Assembly: GCA_944325525.1 (NCBI GenBank)
Contig: CALVAK010000018.1
Span: 1-42,715, forward strand
DNA: 42,715 nucleotides
Source of the DNA: Candidatus Gastranaerophilales bacterium
GTDB taxonomy: Bacteria; Cyanobacteriota; Vampirovibrionia; Gastranaerophilales; Gastranaerophilaceae
Direction: 5' to 3'
Of the stretch, positions 1 to 7,818 are shown one piece after another. Every line of letters begins with the position of its first letter. Position 1 is the stretch's first letter. The translations under genes and the position numbers were made by a program. The notes beneath the pieces are model-generated. The model did no database searches and was not told the origin of the DNA. It saw only the letters and a list, made by a program, of their open reading frames with translations.

Positions 1-74
1 GTTTCATCCAGTCTTCTTAATCTTGCCGCACAGCTGGCACCTGCAGCTCCTCCTCCAATTATAACAACTTTCAT
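1..74 (-). CDS. FAD/NAD(P)-dependent disulfide oxidoreductase, N-terminal fragment
   Basis: Only the first 24 codons lie in the window; the gene runs off the left edge. The peptide starts MKVVIIGGGAAGASCAARLR, a textbook N-terminal Rossmann FAD-binding fold (GxGxxG type, here GGGAAG) followed by a Cys-containing SCAAR stretch. That context is typical of CoA-disulfide reductase / NADH oxidase / polysulfide reductase-like flavoproteins, but the diagnostic active-site region is outside the window, so the exact enzyme cannot be named. The ATG (72-74) is preceded by GAGGAAAA, a good ribosome binding site. The upstream stretch contains a very long inverted repeat at 143-209 that could affect its expression. 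Confidence 0.75.
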   Translation of the reverse strand, partial: MKVVIIGGGAAGASCAARLRRLDE

Positions 75-142
75 TTTTCCTCATATAATGTTATGTTTGC
101 TTGCTCTAATAATTTGTTTTCTTCTATAGGCAATAGTTTGCT

Positions 143-209
143 ATTTAATATAGTCTGGTATTAAAGTAAAAATTCAACATTTTCACTTTAATACCAGACT
201 TAATTAAAT
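143..209. repeat. Long inverted repeat (25-nt arms, 17-nt loop)
   Basis: The arms at 143-167 and 185-209 are complementary at 23 of 25 positions, and the inner 16 bp (152-167 against 185-200, AGTCTGGTATTAAAGT) are perfect. No run of T follows either arm, so it is not a classical intrinsic terminator. It lies between the start of the leftmost oxidoreductase gene and the terminator of the next gene, so it could be a leader structure, an operator, or the remnant of a small palindromic element. Confidence 0.7.
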
Positions 210-217
210 AATCATAA

Positions 218-247
218 AATAAGCTCCTATAAAAGGAGCTTATTTTT
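218..247 (-). terminator. Rho-independent terminator of the 246-1208 gene
   Basis: An 11-bp perfect stem (218-228 with 234-244, AATAAGCTCCT / AGGAGCTTATT) with a 5-nt loop sits directly after the stop codon of the minus-strand gene. It is flanked by A's on the left and T's on the right, so it could work in both directions. Confidence 0.8.
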
Positions 248-1208
248 ATATTACTGTCTTTTCTATATTTTCTAATATATCTAAAATCGCCTGTCTCTGA
301 TGTTTGTTGAGTACATCTTGATCTAACATTTTTCTTAATTGTTCGGGAGATTTATGGTTAAATTTTTGTATAGCATTTTTATATGCACCTGTATTTCTTA
401 TCTGTTTTATTTCTTTTTTAAATGAATTTTGTGTTGTTTTTTTAGCATTTTCTGCCATTTTTTCAACTCCAAGCTGATAGTTTTGAGAGGATTTCTGTTT
501 AGCAATATTTTCAGCTTTTTTTGCCGCAGTCTCCTTTATTTCTGCAATTCGTTTTTTCCCATTTTCTTGAACTTTTAGTGAATTTATTTTTGTTTTTTCA
601 GATTGATTTTCCAAATATCTTACCAGTTTTTGTTTTTTATGCGTCGGATTTTGAGAAACTAATTCTTTTTGTTTACCTAATGTTTTAGCCGCAACCTCTA
701 CAGCTTTTGAAGCAGCATCCATTTTACTCTGCACAACTTCTTCCGTAGCGGATTTAATACCCTGATTTACAGCTGCAGCGGTTTTTTCTGCATTTCTAAC
801 CGTAGCGGTATTATTTAAAACATTTTGTTTTACAATACTTTCTGTAGTTCTTTTATCTGATAGAGCATCTGACATTGCTTCTTTAACAATTTTTTTACCT
901 GTTTTATCCAAATTTTTAGTAGCAGTTTTCTTTACTTGTCCATAATTAGCCCCGTTTTTTACTGTTTCTACAGCTTGCTTTGCAATATCATCAGCACTAT
1001 TTTTAATTATTTTACTTGCTCCTTTACCTTTTCCTTTAATAATTGCCAAAGCTGCTATTGATACAGCTGATAATGCAGATAGAGCCAATGCTAATTTTTC
1101 ATTTCCGTTCTCTTCTATTCTAATTGCATTTGATGCATTTTCATTCATTTTTTCTGATTTAGTTTTTATTAATTGCGTATCTTGAAGAGAAACATTAGAA
1201 ATATTCAT
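246..1208 (-). CDS. Hypothetical Lys/Ala-rich helical protein with one membrane segment
   Basis: A 320-residue protein with no family I recognise. A single hydrophobic stretch (about residues 38-58, rich in Ala, Leu and Ile) is followed by a Gly/Lys cluster and then by some 250 residues dominated by Lys, Ala, Glu, Gln and Asn. This composition predicts long helices or coiled coil with a strong positive charge. No signal-peptidase motif is obvious, so the protein may be membrane-anchored near its N-terminus or an exported helical protein. The ATG start is well supported by AGGAGG five nt upstream. A strong terminator follows immediately, so it is probably a single-gene unit. Function is unknown; similarity to other Lys/Ala-rich proteins may be compositional only. 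Confidence 0.75.
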   Translation of the reverse strand: MNISNVSLQDTQLIKTKSEKMNENASNAIRIEENGNEKLALALSALSAVSIAALAIIKGKGKGASKIIKNSADDIAKQAVETVKNGANYGQVKKTATKNLDKTGKKIVKEAMSDALSDKRTTESIVKQNVLNNTATVRNAEKTAAAVNQGIKSATEEVVQSKMDAASKAVEVAAKTLGKQKELVSQNPTHKKQKLVRYLENQSEKTKINSLKVQENGKKRIAEIKETAAKKAENIAKQKSSQNYQLGVEKMAENAKKTTQNSFKKEIKQIRNTGAYKNAIQKFNHKSPEQLRKMLDQDVLNKHQRQAILDILENIEKTVI

Positions 1209-1317
1209 ATAACCTCCTATATCTTCCTATAGTTAAATAAAAATTTTTGGCTTAGAAAAATTAATAAAAAAATATTTATATGTAAAGTAATATTAAGATA
1301 ATAAATTTATCAGATGA

Positions 1318-1530
1318 AAAATTCACGATAAGCGGATTGCGAGCAGCGAAATTCCGGACGGACGGAGTGAAACGAGCCCGGAAAGCGAATACGAAGCTTA
1401 CGGCAACCAAGTAAAGTCAACGGCAACTATGAGCGGAAAGGAATTTCAAGAGGCAAAATTCCAAGACAGCAAGACGGGCATGACAAAACCCGTTTATCGC
1501 AAGCAACAAAGAAGCCAAAGTCGTGAGTGA
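1318..1530. other. GC-rich structured intergenic island (ncRNA or dispersed repeat candidate)
   Basis: About 210 bp of roughly 48-50% GC sit between AT-rich flanks, with sharp edges. Complementary segments nest inside it: 1326-1334 with 1491-1499 (one G-U), 1348-1355 (GAAATTCC) with 1440-1447, TTCCGG 1352-1357 with CCGGAA 1378-1383 (alternative pairing), and a local hairpin around 1474-1497. The ends carry inverted copies of AAAATTCAC. One plus-strand frame is stop-free for 70 codons (1318-1527) but has no start or ribosome site near its beginning. It could be a structured RNA, a palindromic repeat of the REP/MITE kind, or a decayed gene fragment. Confidence 0.55.
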
Positions 1531-1540
1531 ATTTTATTTA

Positions 1541-1756
1541 TTAATCTTTAAAATCAAATAAATCCTTAACTTCAACACCCAAATTGTCAGCAATTATTTT
1601 TAATTTAGAAACAGTAACATCCGTTTTTGCAAGTTCAAGCAAGCTAACCATTGATCTTGACACGCCATTCACTCCAAGATCATCTTGTGTCAATTTTCTT
1701 TCTTCTCTTAGGTATTTTAATCTTTTTGCTAATTTTTCTAAAAAAGGCTTGTTCAC
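1541..1756 (-). CDS. XRE-family helix-turn-helix regulator
   Basis: A 71-residue Cro/CI-type DNA-binding protein. The HTH core reads KLAKRLKYLREERKLTQDDL, then a recognition-helix region with SRSMVSLLE, and ends with the usual LKIIADNLGVEVKDLF. The whole protein is a single HTH_3 domain with no partner domain. No ATG exists in this frame. I place the start at the GTG at 1756, because the longer TTG version (1807) would translate through a good -10 box (TATAAT, minus strand, 1781-1786); neither start has a clear ribosome site. It is divergent from a small HAD phosphatase gene, and CTAG-type repeats in the shared promoter suggest autoregulation (inference). Confidence 0.8.
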   Translation of the reverse strand: MNKPFLEKLAKRLKYLREERKLTQDDLGVNGVSRSMVSLLELAKTDVTVSKLKIIADNLGVEVKDLFDFKD

Positions 1757-1758
1757 TT

Positions 1759-1804
1759 CTAGATTGTTAGCTATACTAGCATTATATACAACTAGTACCA
1801 CTAG
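1759..1804. promoter_or_regulatory. Divergent promoter/operator region with CTAG-type half-sites
   Basis: CTAG occurs at 1759, 1776, 1792 and 1801. CTAGT-N3-ACTAG (1792-1804) is a perfect small inverted repeat. A minus-strand TATAAT lies at 1781-1786, and a plus-strand pair TTGTTC (1750-1755) / TATACT (1773-1778) has 17-bp spacing. The arrangement fits an operator for the neighbouring XRE protein. Confidence 0.45.
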
Positions 1805-1822
1805 CAAAACAAGGGCAATATT

Positions 1823-2158
1823 ATGTGCAATAAGAAAATACTAATAGATTTAGACGGCGTATTAAATGAATATGTAAAAGATACTTTTAATGAAAATTAC
1901 ATTCCCGAAATTAAAGTTGGCGCATATGAATTTTTAGAAAATTTATCTCAAGATGCAGAGCTATATCTTTTTACATCTCGTAATTTAATGCTTGCAACTA
2001 AGTGGTTAATCAATAACAATTTAGATAAATTTTTTAAAGATGTTACTAACGTAAAATTGCCGTCTTACTTTTACATTGATGACAGAACAATTTGTTTTAA
2101 GGGTGATTATCATAAAACTCTTGAAGAAATTGAAAAATTTAATGTTTATTGGGAATAA
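1823..2158 (+). CDS. Small HAD-superfamily hydrolase
   Basis: A 111-residue protein beginning KKILIDLDGVLNEY: the DxDGV motif I of HAD phosphohydrolases (Asp9 nucleophile, Asp11 acid/base). Motif II is probably the Thr/Ser of YLFTSRN (about residue 52) and motif IV the IDDR stretch near the C-terminus. There is no cap domain insert, and the length matches small phage-like or 5'-nucleotidase-like HAD proteins; the substrate cannot be deduced. ATG at 1823 is preceded by AAGGG eight nt upstream. It is divergent from an XRE regulator with only about 65 bp between, so it is probably controlled from the same promoter region. Confidence 0.75.
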   Translation: MCNKKILIDLDGVLNEYVKDTFNENYIPEIKVGAYEFLENLSQDAELYLFTSRNLMLATKWLINNNLDKFFKDVTNVKLPSYFYIDDRTICFKGDYHKTLEEIEKFNVYWE

Positions 2159-2233
2159 TATAATATATACTCCGCTTAATTTTTGTCTTATGACCAGTTT
2201 GGGTGGAATACAATAAAAACAAAACTACATATA

Positions 2234-3550
2234 TTAAATTTTATTTATAATTTTGTTAATACAATTTATTGCTCTGTTTGCAAGCAATTCATTTTTTAAT
2301 TTTTTATTTTTTCTTGTTTTAATGTCCATTTCCATTTCTGCCAATATACCCCAATTGGAATTTATCGGTTGAAAATTACTATGTCCTTCAAAAGTAATAT
2401 AATTAATTAATGCCCCGAGCATTGTATCATTTGGGAAAATAAAAGGTTTTTGTTTTTTCATATATTTTGACATATTAATTCCGGCAGCCAAGCCTGATGC
2501 TATAGACTCAGTATATCCTTCCGTACCAGTAATTTGACCTGCAAAAAATATGTTATCGTATTTTTTAGATTGAAGTGTTTTAGATAATAGCCTAGGACTG
2601 TTAATAAATGTATTTCTATGCATAACACCGTATCTAACTATATTTGCATTTTCAAGTCCGGGAATAGTATTTATAAGTTCTTTCTGGCTGCCCCACTTTA
2701 AATTTGTTTGAAAACCAACAAGATTATACAAGCTTGCTGCCTTATTGTCCTGGCGGAGCTGAACCACCGCATAATTTTGACGGCCTGTTCTTTCATCAGT
2801 GAGTCCAACAGGTTTTAAAGGTCCAAATCTTAATGTATCTACACCTCTTGAAGCAAGAACCTCAATAGGAAGGCATGATTCAAAAAATTTTGCCCCTTTT
2901 TCAAAAGATTTCAGCTCTATTCTGGGTGCATTAATTAAAACATTATAAAATCTTTCATATTCTTCTTTTGTCATCGGACAGTTAATGTAATCAGCACTTC
3001 CTTTGTTATAACGGTTCATATAGAAAGCTTTTTCAAAATTAATTGAATCTTTTTCTACAATTGGAGCTATTGCATCGAAGAAATACAAATAATCTTCTCC
3101 AAAAACATTCTTTATATTGTCAGAAAGTTCATCCGATGTTAACGGGCCTGAGGCAATAATTACCGGCTTATTAACATCTACACTTTTTACTTCTTCATTA
3201 ATAACGTTAATATACTTATTATTTTTTATAAGTTCTGTAACTTTTTTTGAAAACAATTCTCTATCTACAGCTAAAGCACCGCCTGAGGGGACTTTACATT
3301 CATGAATAACTGACATTAATACTGAATTAAGTTCTTCCGCTTCGTGTTTTAATAGACCTGAAGCATTGGAGATATCGTATGATCCAAGACTGTTTGAACA
3401 AACCAGTTCTGCGAAATTACCTGTTTTATGTGCCTGCGTAGATTTCTTCGGACGCATTTCATATAAATCAACATATATTTTATTTCTGGCAAGCTGTAAT
3501 GCAGCTTCACTTCCTGCTAAACCACCACCAATTACTGTTACTTTTTCCAT
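2234..3550 (-). CDS. trmFO: Methylenetetrahydrofolate-tRNA-(uracil-5-)-methyltransferase TrmFO
   Basis: The 438-residue length is normal for TrmFO, the flavoprotein that makes ribothymidine at tRNA position 54 using methylene-tetrahydrofolate and FADH2. The N-terminal FAD motif VIGGGLAGSEAA (about residues 5-16) is followed by the family signature region YEMRPKKSTQAHKTGNFAEL and CSNSLGS, then PSGGALAVDRE. The C-terminal GQITGTEGYTESIASGLAAG is a hallmark of the GidA/TrmFO fold. It has a short ribosome site (AAGGT) before the ATG. It is divergent from the CpaE-like gene, with 63 bp between them. It appears complete with no odd features. Confidence 0.96.
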   Translation of the reverse strand: MEKVTVIGGGLAGSEAALQLARNKIYVDLYEMRPKKSTQAHKTGNFAELVCSNSLGSYDISNASGLLKHEAEELNSVLMSVIHECKVPSGGALAVDRELFSKKVTELIKNNKYINVINEEVKSVDVNKPVIIASGPLTSDELSDNIKNVFGEDYLYFFDAIAPIVEKDSINFEKAFYMNRYNKGSADYINCPMTKEEYERFYNVLINAPRIELKSFEKGAKFFESCLPIEVLASRGVDTLRFGPLKPVGLTDERTGRQNYAVVQLRQDNKAASLYNLVGFQTNLKWGSQKELINTIPGLENANIVRYGVMHRNTFINSPRLLSKTLQSKKYDNIFFAGQITGTEGYTESIASGLAAGINMSKYMKKQKPFIFPNDTMLGALINYITFEGHSNFQPINSNWGILAEMEMDIKTRKNKKLKNELLANRAINCINKIINKI

Positions 3551-3619
3551 TTTCAGACCTTTTTTTATTATTTTATAAAAAAATAAACATATTTTGTAAA
3601 AATATAGTAAAATATGTAT

Positions 3620-4738
3620 ATGAATGTAAATAATATTAAAGTTTTAATTTTTGATTCTGACGATATTTCAAAAACTCTTATTGAAAGTTATCTGAAAGAA
3701 GCAACGTTTTCTTTTGAAATTCAAAGGTACAGTGAATTTGATAAATCATTAATAGAAGACGATGGCTTTTATAAGTTAATTCTTATTGATATCAACAGGA
3801 ATAATTTAAATATACTTAAAGAAATACGTGACCTGGTTATAGACAGTAAAAATATGATTGTACTTATGTCCGGCGAGTCAAATACAGACTTATACGTTAA
3901 ATCTTTAAGATCCGGAGCTAAAGATTTTTTAAGGAAGCCTCTTGTTAAAGCCGATTTTTTAAATTCAGTTCAAAACATATACAAGAAAGAATTATTAATT
4001 GAAGAAAACAAAGACAGATCGAAACTAATATCAATAACTTCTTATGAAAAAGGCTGCGGTAAAACATTTTTTGCCATAAATATCGCAAGAGAAGTAGCCG
4101 GGCTTACCAGAGAAAAAGTTCTGCTAATAGATTTTAATAATAATTTGAACAATATTTCTTTTTCTCTTGATATAGAACCTGTCTTTGATACTAATTACTT
4201 TTTAAGAACAGTTACTGAAGCAAATGCTCCTAAGTATTTTTCTAAAATATATAATTACAAAAAGTCTTCTTTATACATAATATCAAATGGGCTTTATACA
4301 AGCAGCAAAGCCGGATTGCAGTCAGATAATGTTTATACTTTCTTTAAAATAGCGAAAAAGTATTTCAAATATATTTTCGTTGATATAAATCTTAGTCTGG
4401 ATATTACAAATGAAGTACTTTTTAATAACTCTGATTTGATTTTTTATATAATAAGTACAAGTATGATTGCAAATGATAGAAGCAAAAGATATATAAACAG
4501 TAATCTTTCCCATAAGAAAATAAGAGTCTTATTAAATAAATACAGAACAAAAGATGAAAATAAGATAGCTGATATAGAAAAAACTCTTGGACGTGATATC
4601 TTTTATAAAATTCCTTTAAACGTTTCAGTTATGTCTTCACCTGCAAATAAAGGAAAAACTATAAGAGAAATAAACCAGGGGCTTGATATTGTTAAAAGCT
4701 ATAATAAAATAGCCAGATACATTATAAACAGAGTATAA
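3620..4738 (+). CDS. CpaE/TadZ-like receiver-domain plus ParA/MinD-type ATPase
   Basis: The first roughly 125 residues form a response-regulator receiver: Asp-rich start FDSDD, LILIDIN with the candidate phospho-Asp (residue 57 from this start), MSGES, and a Lys in FLRKP. The rest is a MinD/ParA-type ATPase with a deviant Walker A (EKGCGKT, two lysines) and a Walker A' LLIDFN. This receiver-plus-ATPase layout is that of CpaE/TadZ, the polar localisation factor of Tad/Flp pilus systems. No ATG has a ribosome site. I favour ATG 3620 over 3614, because TAAAAT at 3608-3613 then sits six nt before the start, as in other leaderless-looking genes here. The next gene begins 2 nt after the stop. No pilin or secretin gene is nearby, so a pilus role is not shown. 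Confidence 0.8.
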   Translation: MNVNNIKVLIFDSDDISKTLIESYLKEATFSFEIQRYSEFDKSLIEDDGFYKLILIDINRNNLNILKEIRDLVIDSKNMIVLMSGESNTDLYVKSLRSGAKDFLRKPLVKADFLNSVQNIYKKELLIEENKDRSKLISITSYEKGCGKTFFAINIAREVAGLTREKVLLIDFNNNLNNISFSLDIEPVFDTNYFLRTVTEANAPKYFSKIYNYKKSSLYIISNGLYTSSKAGLQSDNVYTFFKIAKKYFKYIFVDINLSLDITNEVLFNNSDLIFYIISTSMIANDRSKRYINSNLSHKKIRVLLNKYRTKDENKIADIEKTLGRDIFYKIPLNVSVMSSPANKGKTIREINQGLDIVKSYNKIARYIINRV

Positions 4739-4740
4739 TT

Positions 4741-5580
4741 ATGAGTTTAAAAGACAGATTTAATTTAAAAGATAATAATTTCGTTGAAATTAAAAATGAA
4801 GCAGATATATTTGATATATTTATAAGAAAAAATAAAAGCGAAAACATAATTACATCAGCTTTAAACAAATATCAAAATATACTGGTTGCAGGAAGCATTG
4901 AATGCGATAAAACTATAATGTCACAGTATATTAAAAATTTTATTCCTAAAATAGATTCGGTTGAAGTTATATATAATGTAAACAGTGAAATTAACTATAT
5001 AAATGCTCAAAGAATAATTGTACCGGAAGCTAATATACACGATTTTATTAAAGTTCTTGAAATGTGCTTATACGGTTTTAAATCTTTTATAACAACATTA
5101 AATATAAAATCTTATAATCATATTATTGATACATTAAAAACACTTATAGCATTGAATACCTCTAATTTACAAGAAGCAGGGATTAATAATTTGCTTGGAA
5201 CCGCTGAACTGTTGATAATATATATTGCAAAAAATTCTGACGGCTTATTTTACATACAAAATATAGGTACAATAGATTACAATAATTCGGAAATTAATCT
5301 CATTGATTTATACACCAGTGAAAACAATAATGTTGAAGAAGGACAAAAAGCACCGGAAGAAACTGAAAAAATTGAGTACTACATACAAGATAATGTAATC
5401 GAACCATCTGATATCGAAATTAAAAACGATTCTGATATTATTGAACAAACGGTAGAAAACATAATAGAAGTTGAAGAAACAAAAAATCTCTCTGGAAAAA
5501 ACAAACCGGTCAAAGTTAATAAATATAAACTATTAAAAGAAAAACTAAAGAATAAAAAAGATGAAAACAAAATCATCTGA
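4741..5580 (+). CDS. Degenerate CpaF/TadA-like ATPase homologue (probably inactive)
   Basis: A 279-residue protein that aligns by eye with the ATPase core of CpaF/TadA. NILVAGSIECDKT (residues 46-58) occupies the Walker A position, but the second Gly is Asp56. RIIVPEAN (91-98) resembles the Walker-B region RIIVGEVRG, keeping one Glu. FITTLNIKS (116-124) resembles the TTIHANS histidine box, with the His lost. These three substitutions predict loss of ATP hydrolysis. The C-terminal 80 residues are acidic, low-complexity, and end in a Lys-rich tail. It starts 2 nt after the CpaE-like gene stops, so the two are surely co-translated and probably partners. The similarity is my reading of motifs and is moderate; a fully unrelated protein is possible. 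Confidence 0.65.
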   Translation: MSLKDRFNLKDNNFVEIKNEADIFDIFIRKNKSENIITSALNKYQNILVAGSIECDKTIMSQYIKNFIPKIDSVEVIYNVNSEINYINAQRIIVPEANIHDFIKVLEMCLYGFKSFITTLNIKSYNHIIDTLKTLIALNTSNLQEAGINNLLGTAELLIIYIAKNSDGLFYIQNIGTIDYNNSEINLIDLYTSENNNVEEGQKAPEETEKIEYYIQDNVIEPSDIEIKNDSDIIEQTVENIIEVEETKNLSGKNKPVKVNKYKLLKEKLKNKKDENKII

Positions 5581-5787
5581 TTATTTGAATTATTTATTTT
5601 TTACCTAGTACATATAATTTATACAAAATCCCTTTATTTTCAGGAGTTTTTATTTTTTATCAATCTAAAGATCAATAAAAAAATAAATCTTTTTGTATAT
5701 TAACATAAATCTAAATACGGATGAGCAATCATATATACACATGTAATATGAATAGTACAGGCATGGTATTTACAAGGGAGCGTAAGT

Positions 5788-6504
5788 GTGTATATGAGAA
5801 GAAATATTGACTTTAACAAAAAAATTAAAATCATTTTAGTTGATGACAATTTTGAACATTTATTAGGGATAAGAGAATTGATTAACCTTGAAACAGGTTT
5901 TGAAGTTATTGCAACGGCAACAAATGCAAATATAGCAATAAATTTAGTAAAGAAATACCAGCCGGATATTGTGTTAATGGATATCAATATGCCGGAAAAA
6001 GATGGATTAACAGCAATTAGTGAAATATGCCGTTTAGATTTGGGGACAAAAATCATCGCATTAACAGGATATGATGATCCTGATTTAATCTTTAGAGCTA
6101 TGAAAATAGGTGCTAAAGGTTATATTCTTAAAACAATGGCTTCGGCACAATTAATATATGCAATTGAAGAAGTAATGCAAGGTAAAATTTATCTTCCTTC
6201 AGGTTTATCTTCAAGATTTTTTGAATATTTTCAAAAATCATTCAGAGAAGAAACAAACACCTGTTCTTCATCAGAAAATCTGCTTCAATACTTAACTCAG
6301 AGAGAAGAAGAAGTATTAGAACTTTTAACTCAGGGTGTAACTTATAAAGGGGTTGCTCAAAAACTATTTATAAGCGAAACAACAGTTAAAACGCACGTTA
6401 ACAACATTTTCCAAAAACTACAGGTAAATGACAGAACACAAGCAGTATTATATGCAATTAATAACGGTTTTATGAATAGAAAAAAATTAAAAATTGCTAT
6501 ATAA
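5788..6504 (+). CDS. NarL/FixJ-family response regulator
   Basis: A 238-residue two-domain regulator. The N-terminal receiver shows VDDN (Asp19/20), phospho-acceptor Asp65 in VLMDINMPEKDG, Thr93 in ALTGYDD, and Lys115 in GYILK. The C-terminal LuxR-type HTH starts at LTQREEEVLELLTQG (about residue 169) and includes FISETTVKTHVNNIFQKL. The start is GTG: AAGGGAG ends seven nt before it, whereas the in-frame ATG two codons later would be 13 nt away. It is followed after 7 nt by a histidine kinase gene, so the two probably form a two-component pair controlling unknown targets by DNA binding. Confidence 0.92.
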   Translation: MYMRRNIDFNKKIKIILVDDNFEHLLGIRELINLETGFEVIATATNANIAINLVKKYQPDIVLMDINMPEKDGLTAISEICRLDLGTKIIALTGYDDPDLIFRAMKIGAKGYILKTMASAQLIYAIEEVMQGKIYLPSGLSSRFFEYFQKSFREETNTCSSSENLLQYLTQREEEVLELLTQGVTYKGVAQKLFISETTVKTHVNNIFQKLQVNDRTQAVLYAINNGFMNRKKLKIAI

Positions 6505-6511
6505 TTAACGT

Positions 6512-7780
6512 ATGAATAAGAACAATTATAATACACTTTACCAGTATATATATGACAATTCCTTTAAAGAATACCGCAAAGAGACCATTAATGGTCTCTT
6601 TCGTGCGATTTTAGAACCTGTCATAGAAAATCAGAAATTTGAAGCCTGTATACTATTTCGTTTAAATGATTTGACAGATAAAGAAACAATAATAAAAAGG
6701 TTATCTTTTTCAGGAGCTTCTTTATACTCTTATTGTTCTTCTTTAGAAAAATACGGATATTGTAATATAGAGAAAAACAATATTTGGAAAAATACAGAAT
6801 TTGTTATAGTTTTAGGGTCAAGATATTCAGCAGCAATGTTATGGGACTACTCACAGGCACAAACTCCGGAAACTACACCGCTGTGTATATTATATAATTC
6901 AAGAACAATACAAGATATAATAAAAAAGATTATCGATAATTCATTAATCGACAAAAGAGATGAATATTTAAAATATATGCCCGACAGACGTGAGAATACA
7001 CTATTAAATAAATCAATAAAATCAATTGTTAATATACTCGACTTGAAGAATGAAGAAATTATTTTTTCAGAAATTGAAAAAAAACAAATATTAAAAAGCG
7101 ATGATACTGTTGAAACAGCACGAATAGTAGCTGAAAAAGCAAAATTTATTGCTCACGAAATAAAAAACAATTTATCAATTATAAATTTATATTCAAAAAT
7201 CTCACAAAAGAAAACTGACAATTTAACTGCAATAATAGAAGAAGAGAAAAAATCGATTAAAGAGTCATTAAATAATATAAACACGGCATCAGAAAATATA
7301 TCATCTTTAATAAACGATTTAAGATGTCTGTCCACACCATATATTACTGAAATAAATATAAAATCCTTTATATATTCTACGGTAATACAATGCGATGAAA
7401 AAGCAAAAAAGGCAGGTGTTAACATTTCTATTGATGATTTTAACGATATTATTGTAAGAACGGATAAAACAAAACTATCTTGTGCTTTAATAAACATTAT
7501 ATTTAATGCAATTGAAGCTTGTAAAGCCGGTGATTCAGTTATAATCAGCTTATTAGAAGAAGAAAATGAAGTAAGTATTTATATAAAAAATACCGGAGCA
7601 AAAATTCCCGAAGAAATACAAAACAAAATATTTGATATAGACTTTACAACAAAAGAAAAAGGAAACGGACTTGGTCTTGCCATCTGCCGTAAACAGCTTG
7701 AACTCGTCAACGGAAACATAAAATTTATACATTCAAATGAAAAAGAAACTCTTTTTGAGATTGTTCTTCCCTTAAAATAA
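6512..7780 (+). CDS. Soluble sensor histidine kinase
   Basis: A 422-residue kinase with no membrane segment. The dimerisation/phospho-acceptor box is KFIAHEIKNNLSIINLYS (His215). The ATPase domain has the N-box INIIFNAIEAC (about 326-337), a G1 box with Asn in place of the usual Asp (IKNTG, 358-362), and the G2 box GNGLGLAI (384-391). Residues 1-190 form an uncharacterised cytoplasmic input domain; the stretch NTEFVIVLGSRYSAAML (94-110) faintly recalls DICT-type sensory domains of cyanobacterial kinases (low confidence). There is no Shine-Dalgarno sequence; TATAAT at 6500-6505, overlapping the stop of the regulator gene, lies exactly six nt before the ATG. It is presumably the partner of the upstream NarL-type regulator. 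Confidence 0.88.
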   Translation: MNKNNYNTLYQYIYDNSFKEYRKETINGLFRAILEPVIENQKFEACILFRLNDLTDKETIIKRLSFSGASLYSYCSSLEKYGYCNIEKNNIWKNTEFVIVLGSRYSAAMLWDYSQAQTPETTPLCILYNSRTIQDIIKKIIDNSLIDKRDEYLKYMPDRRENTLLNKSIKSIVNILDLKNEEIIFSEIEKKQILKSDDTVETARIVAEKAKFIAHEIKNNLSIINLYSKISQKKTDNLTAIIEEEKKSIKESLNNINTASENISSLINDLRCLSTPYITEINIKSFIYSTVIQCDEKAKKAGVNISIDDFNDIIVRTDKTKLSCALINIIFNAIEACKAGDSVIISLLEEENEVSIYIKNTGAKIPEEIQNKIFDIDFTTKEKGNGLGLAICRKQLELVNGNIKFIHSNEKETLFEIVLPLK

Positions 7781-7799
7781 TTCTTTCCTCAGAAGGAAT
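7780..7799 (+). terminator. Short hairpin after the kinase gene (weak terminator or leader element)
   Basis: ATTCTTTC and GAAGGAAT form an 8-bp stem with one G-U pair and a CTCA loop, immediately after the kinase stop codon. No T-run follows on the plus strand (AAAATCG instead), so termination would be weak. A TATAAT box for the helicase gene follows at 7807. Confidence 0.35.
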
Positions 7800-7818
7800 A
7801 AAATCGTATAATAAATTT

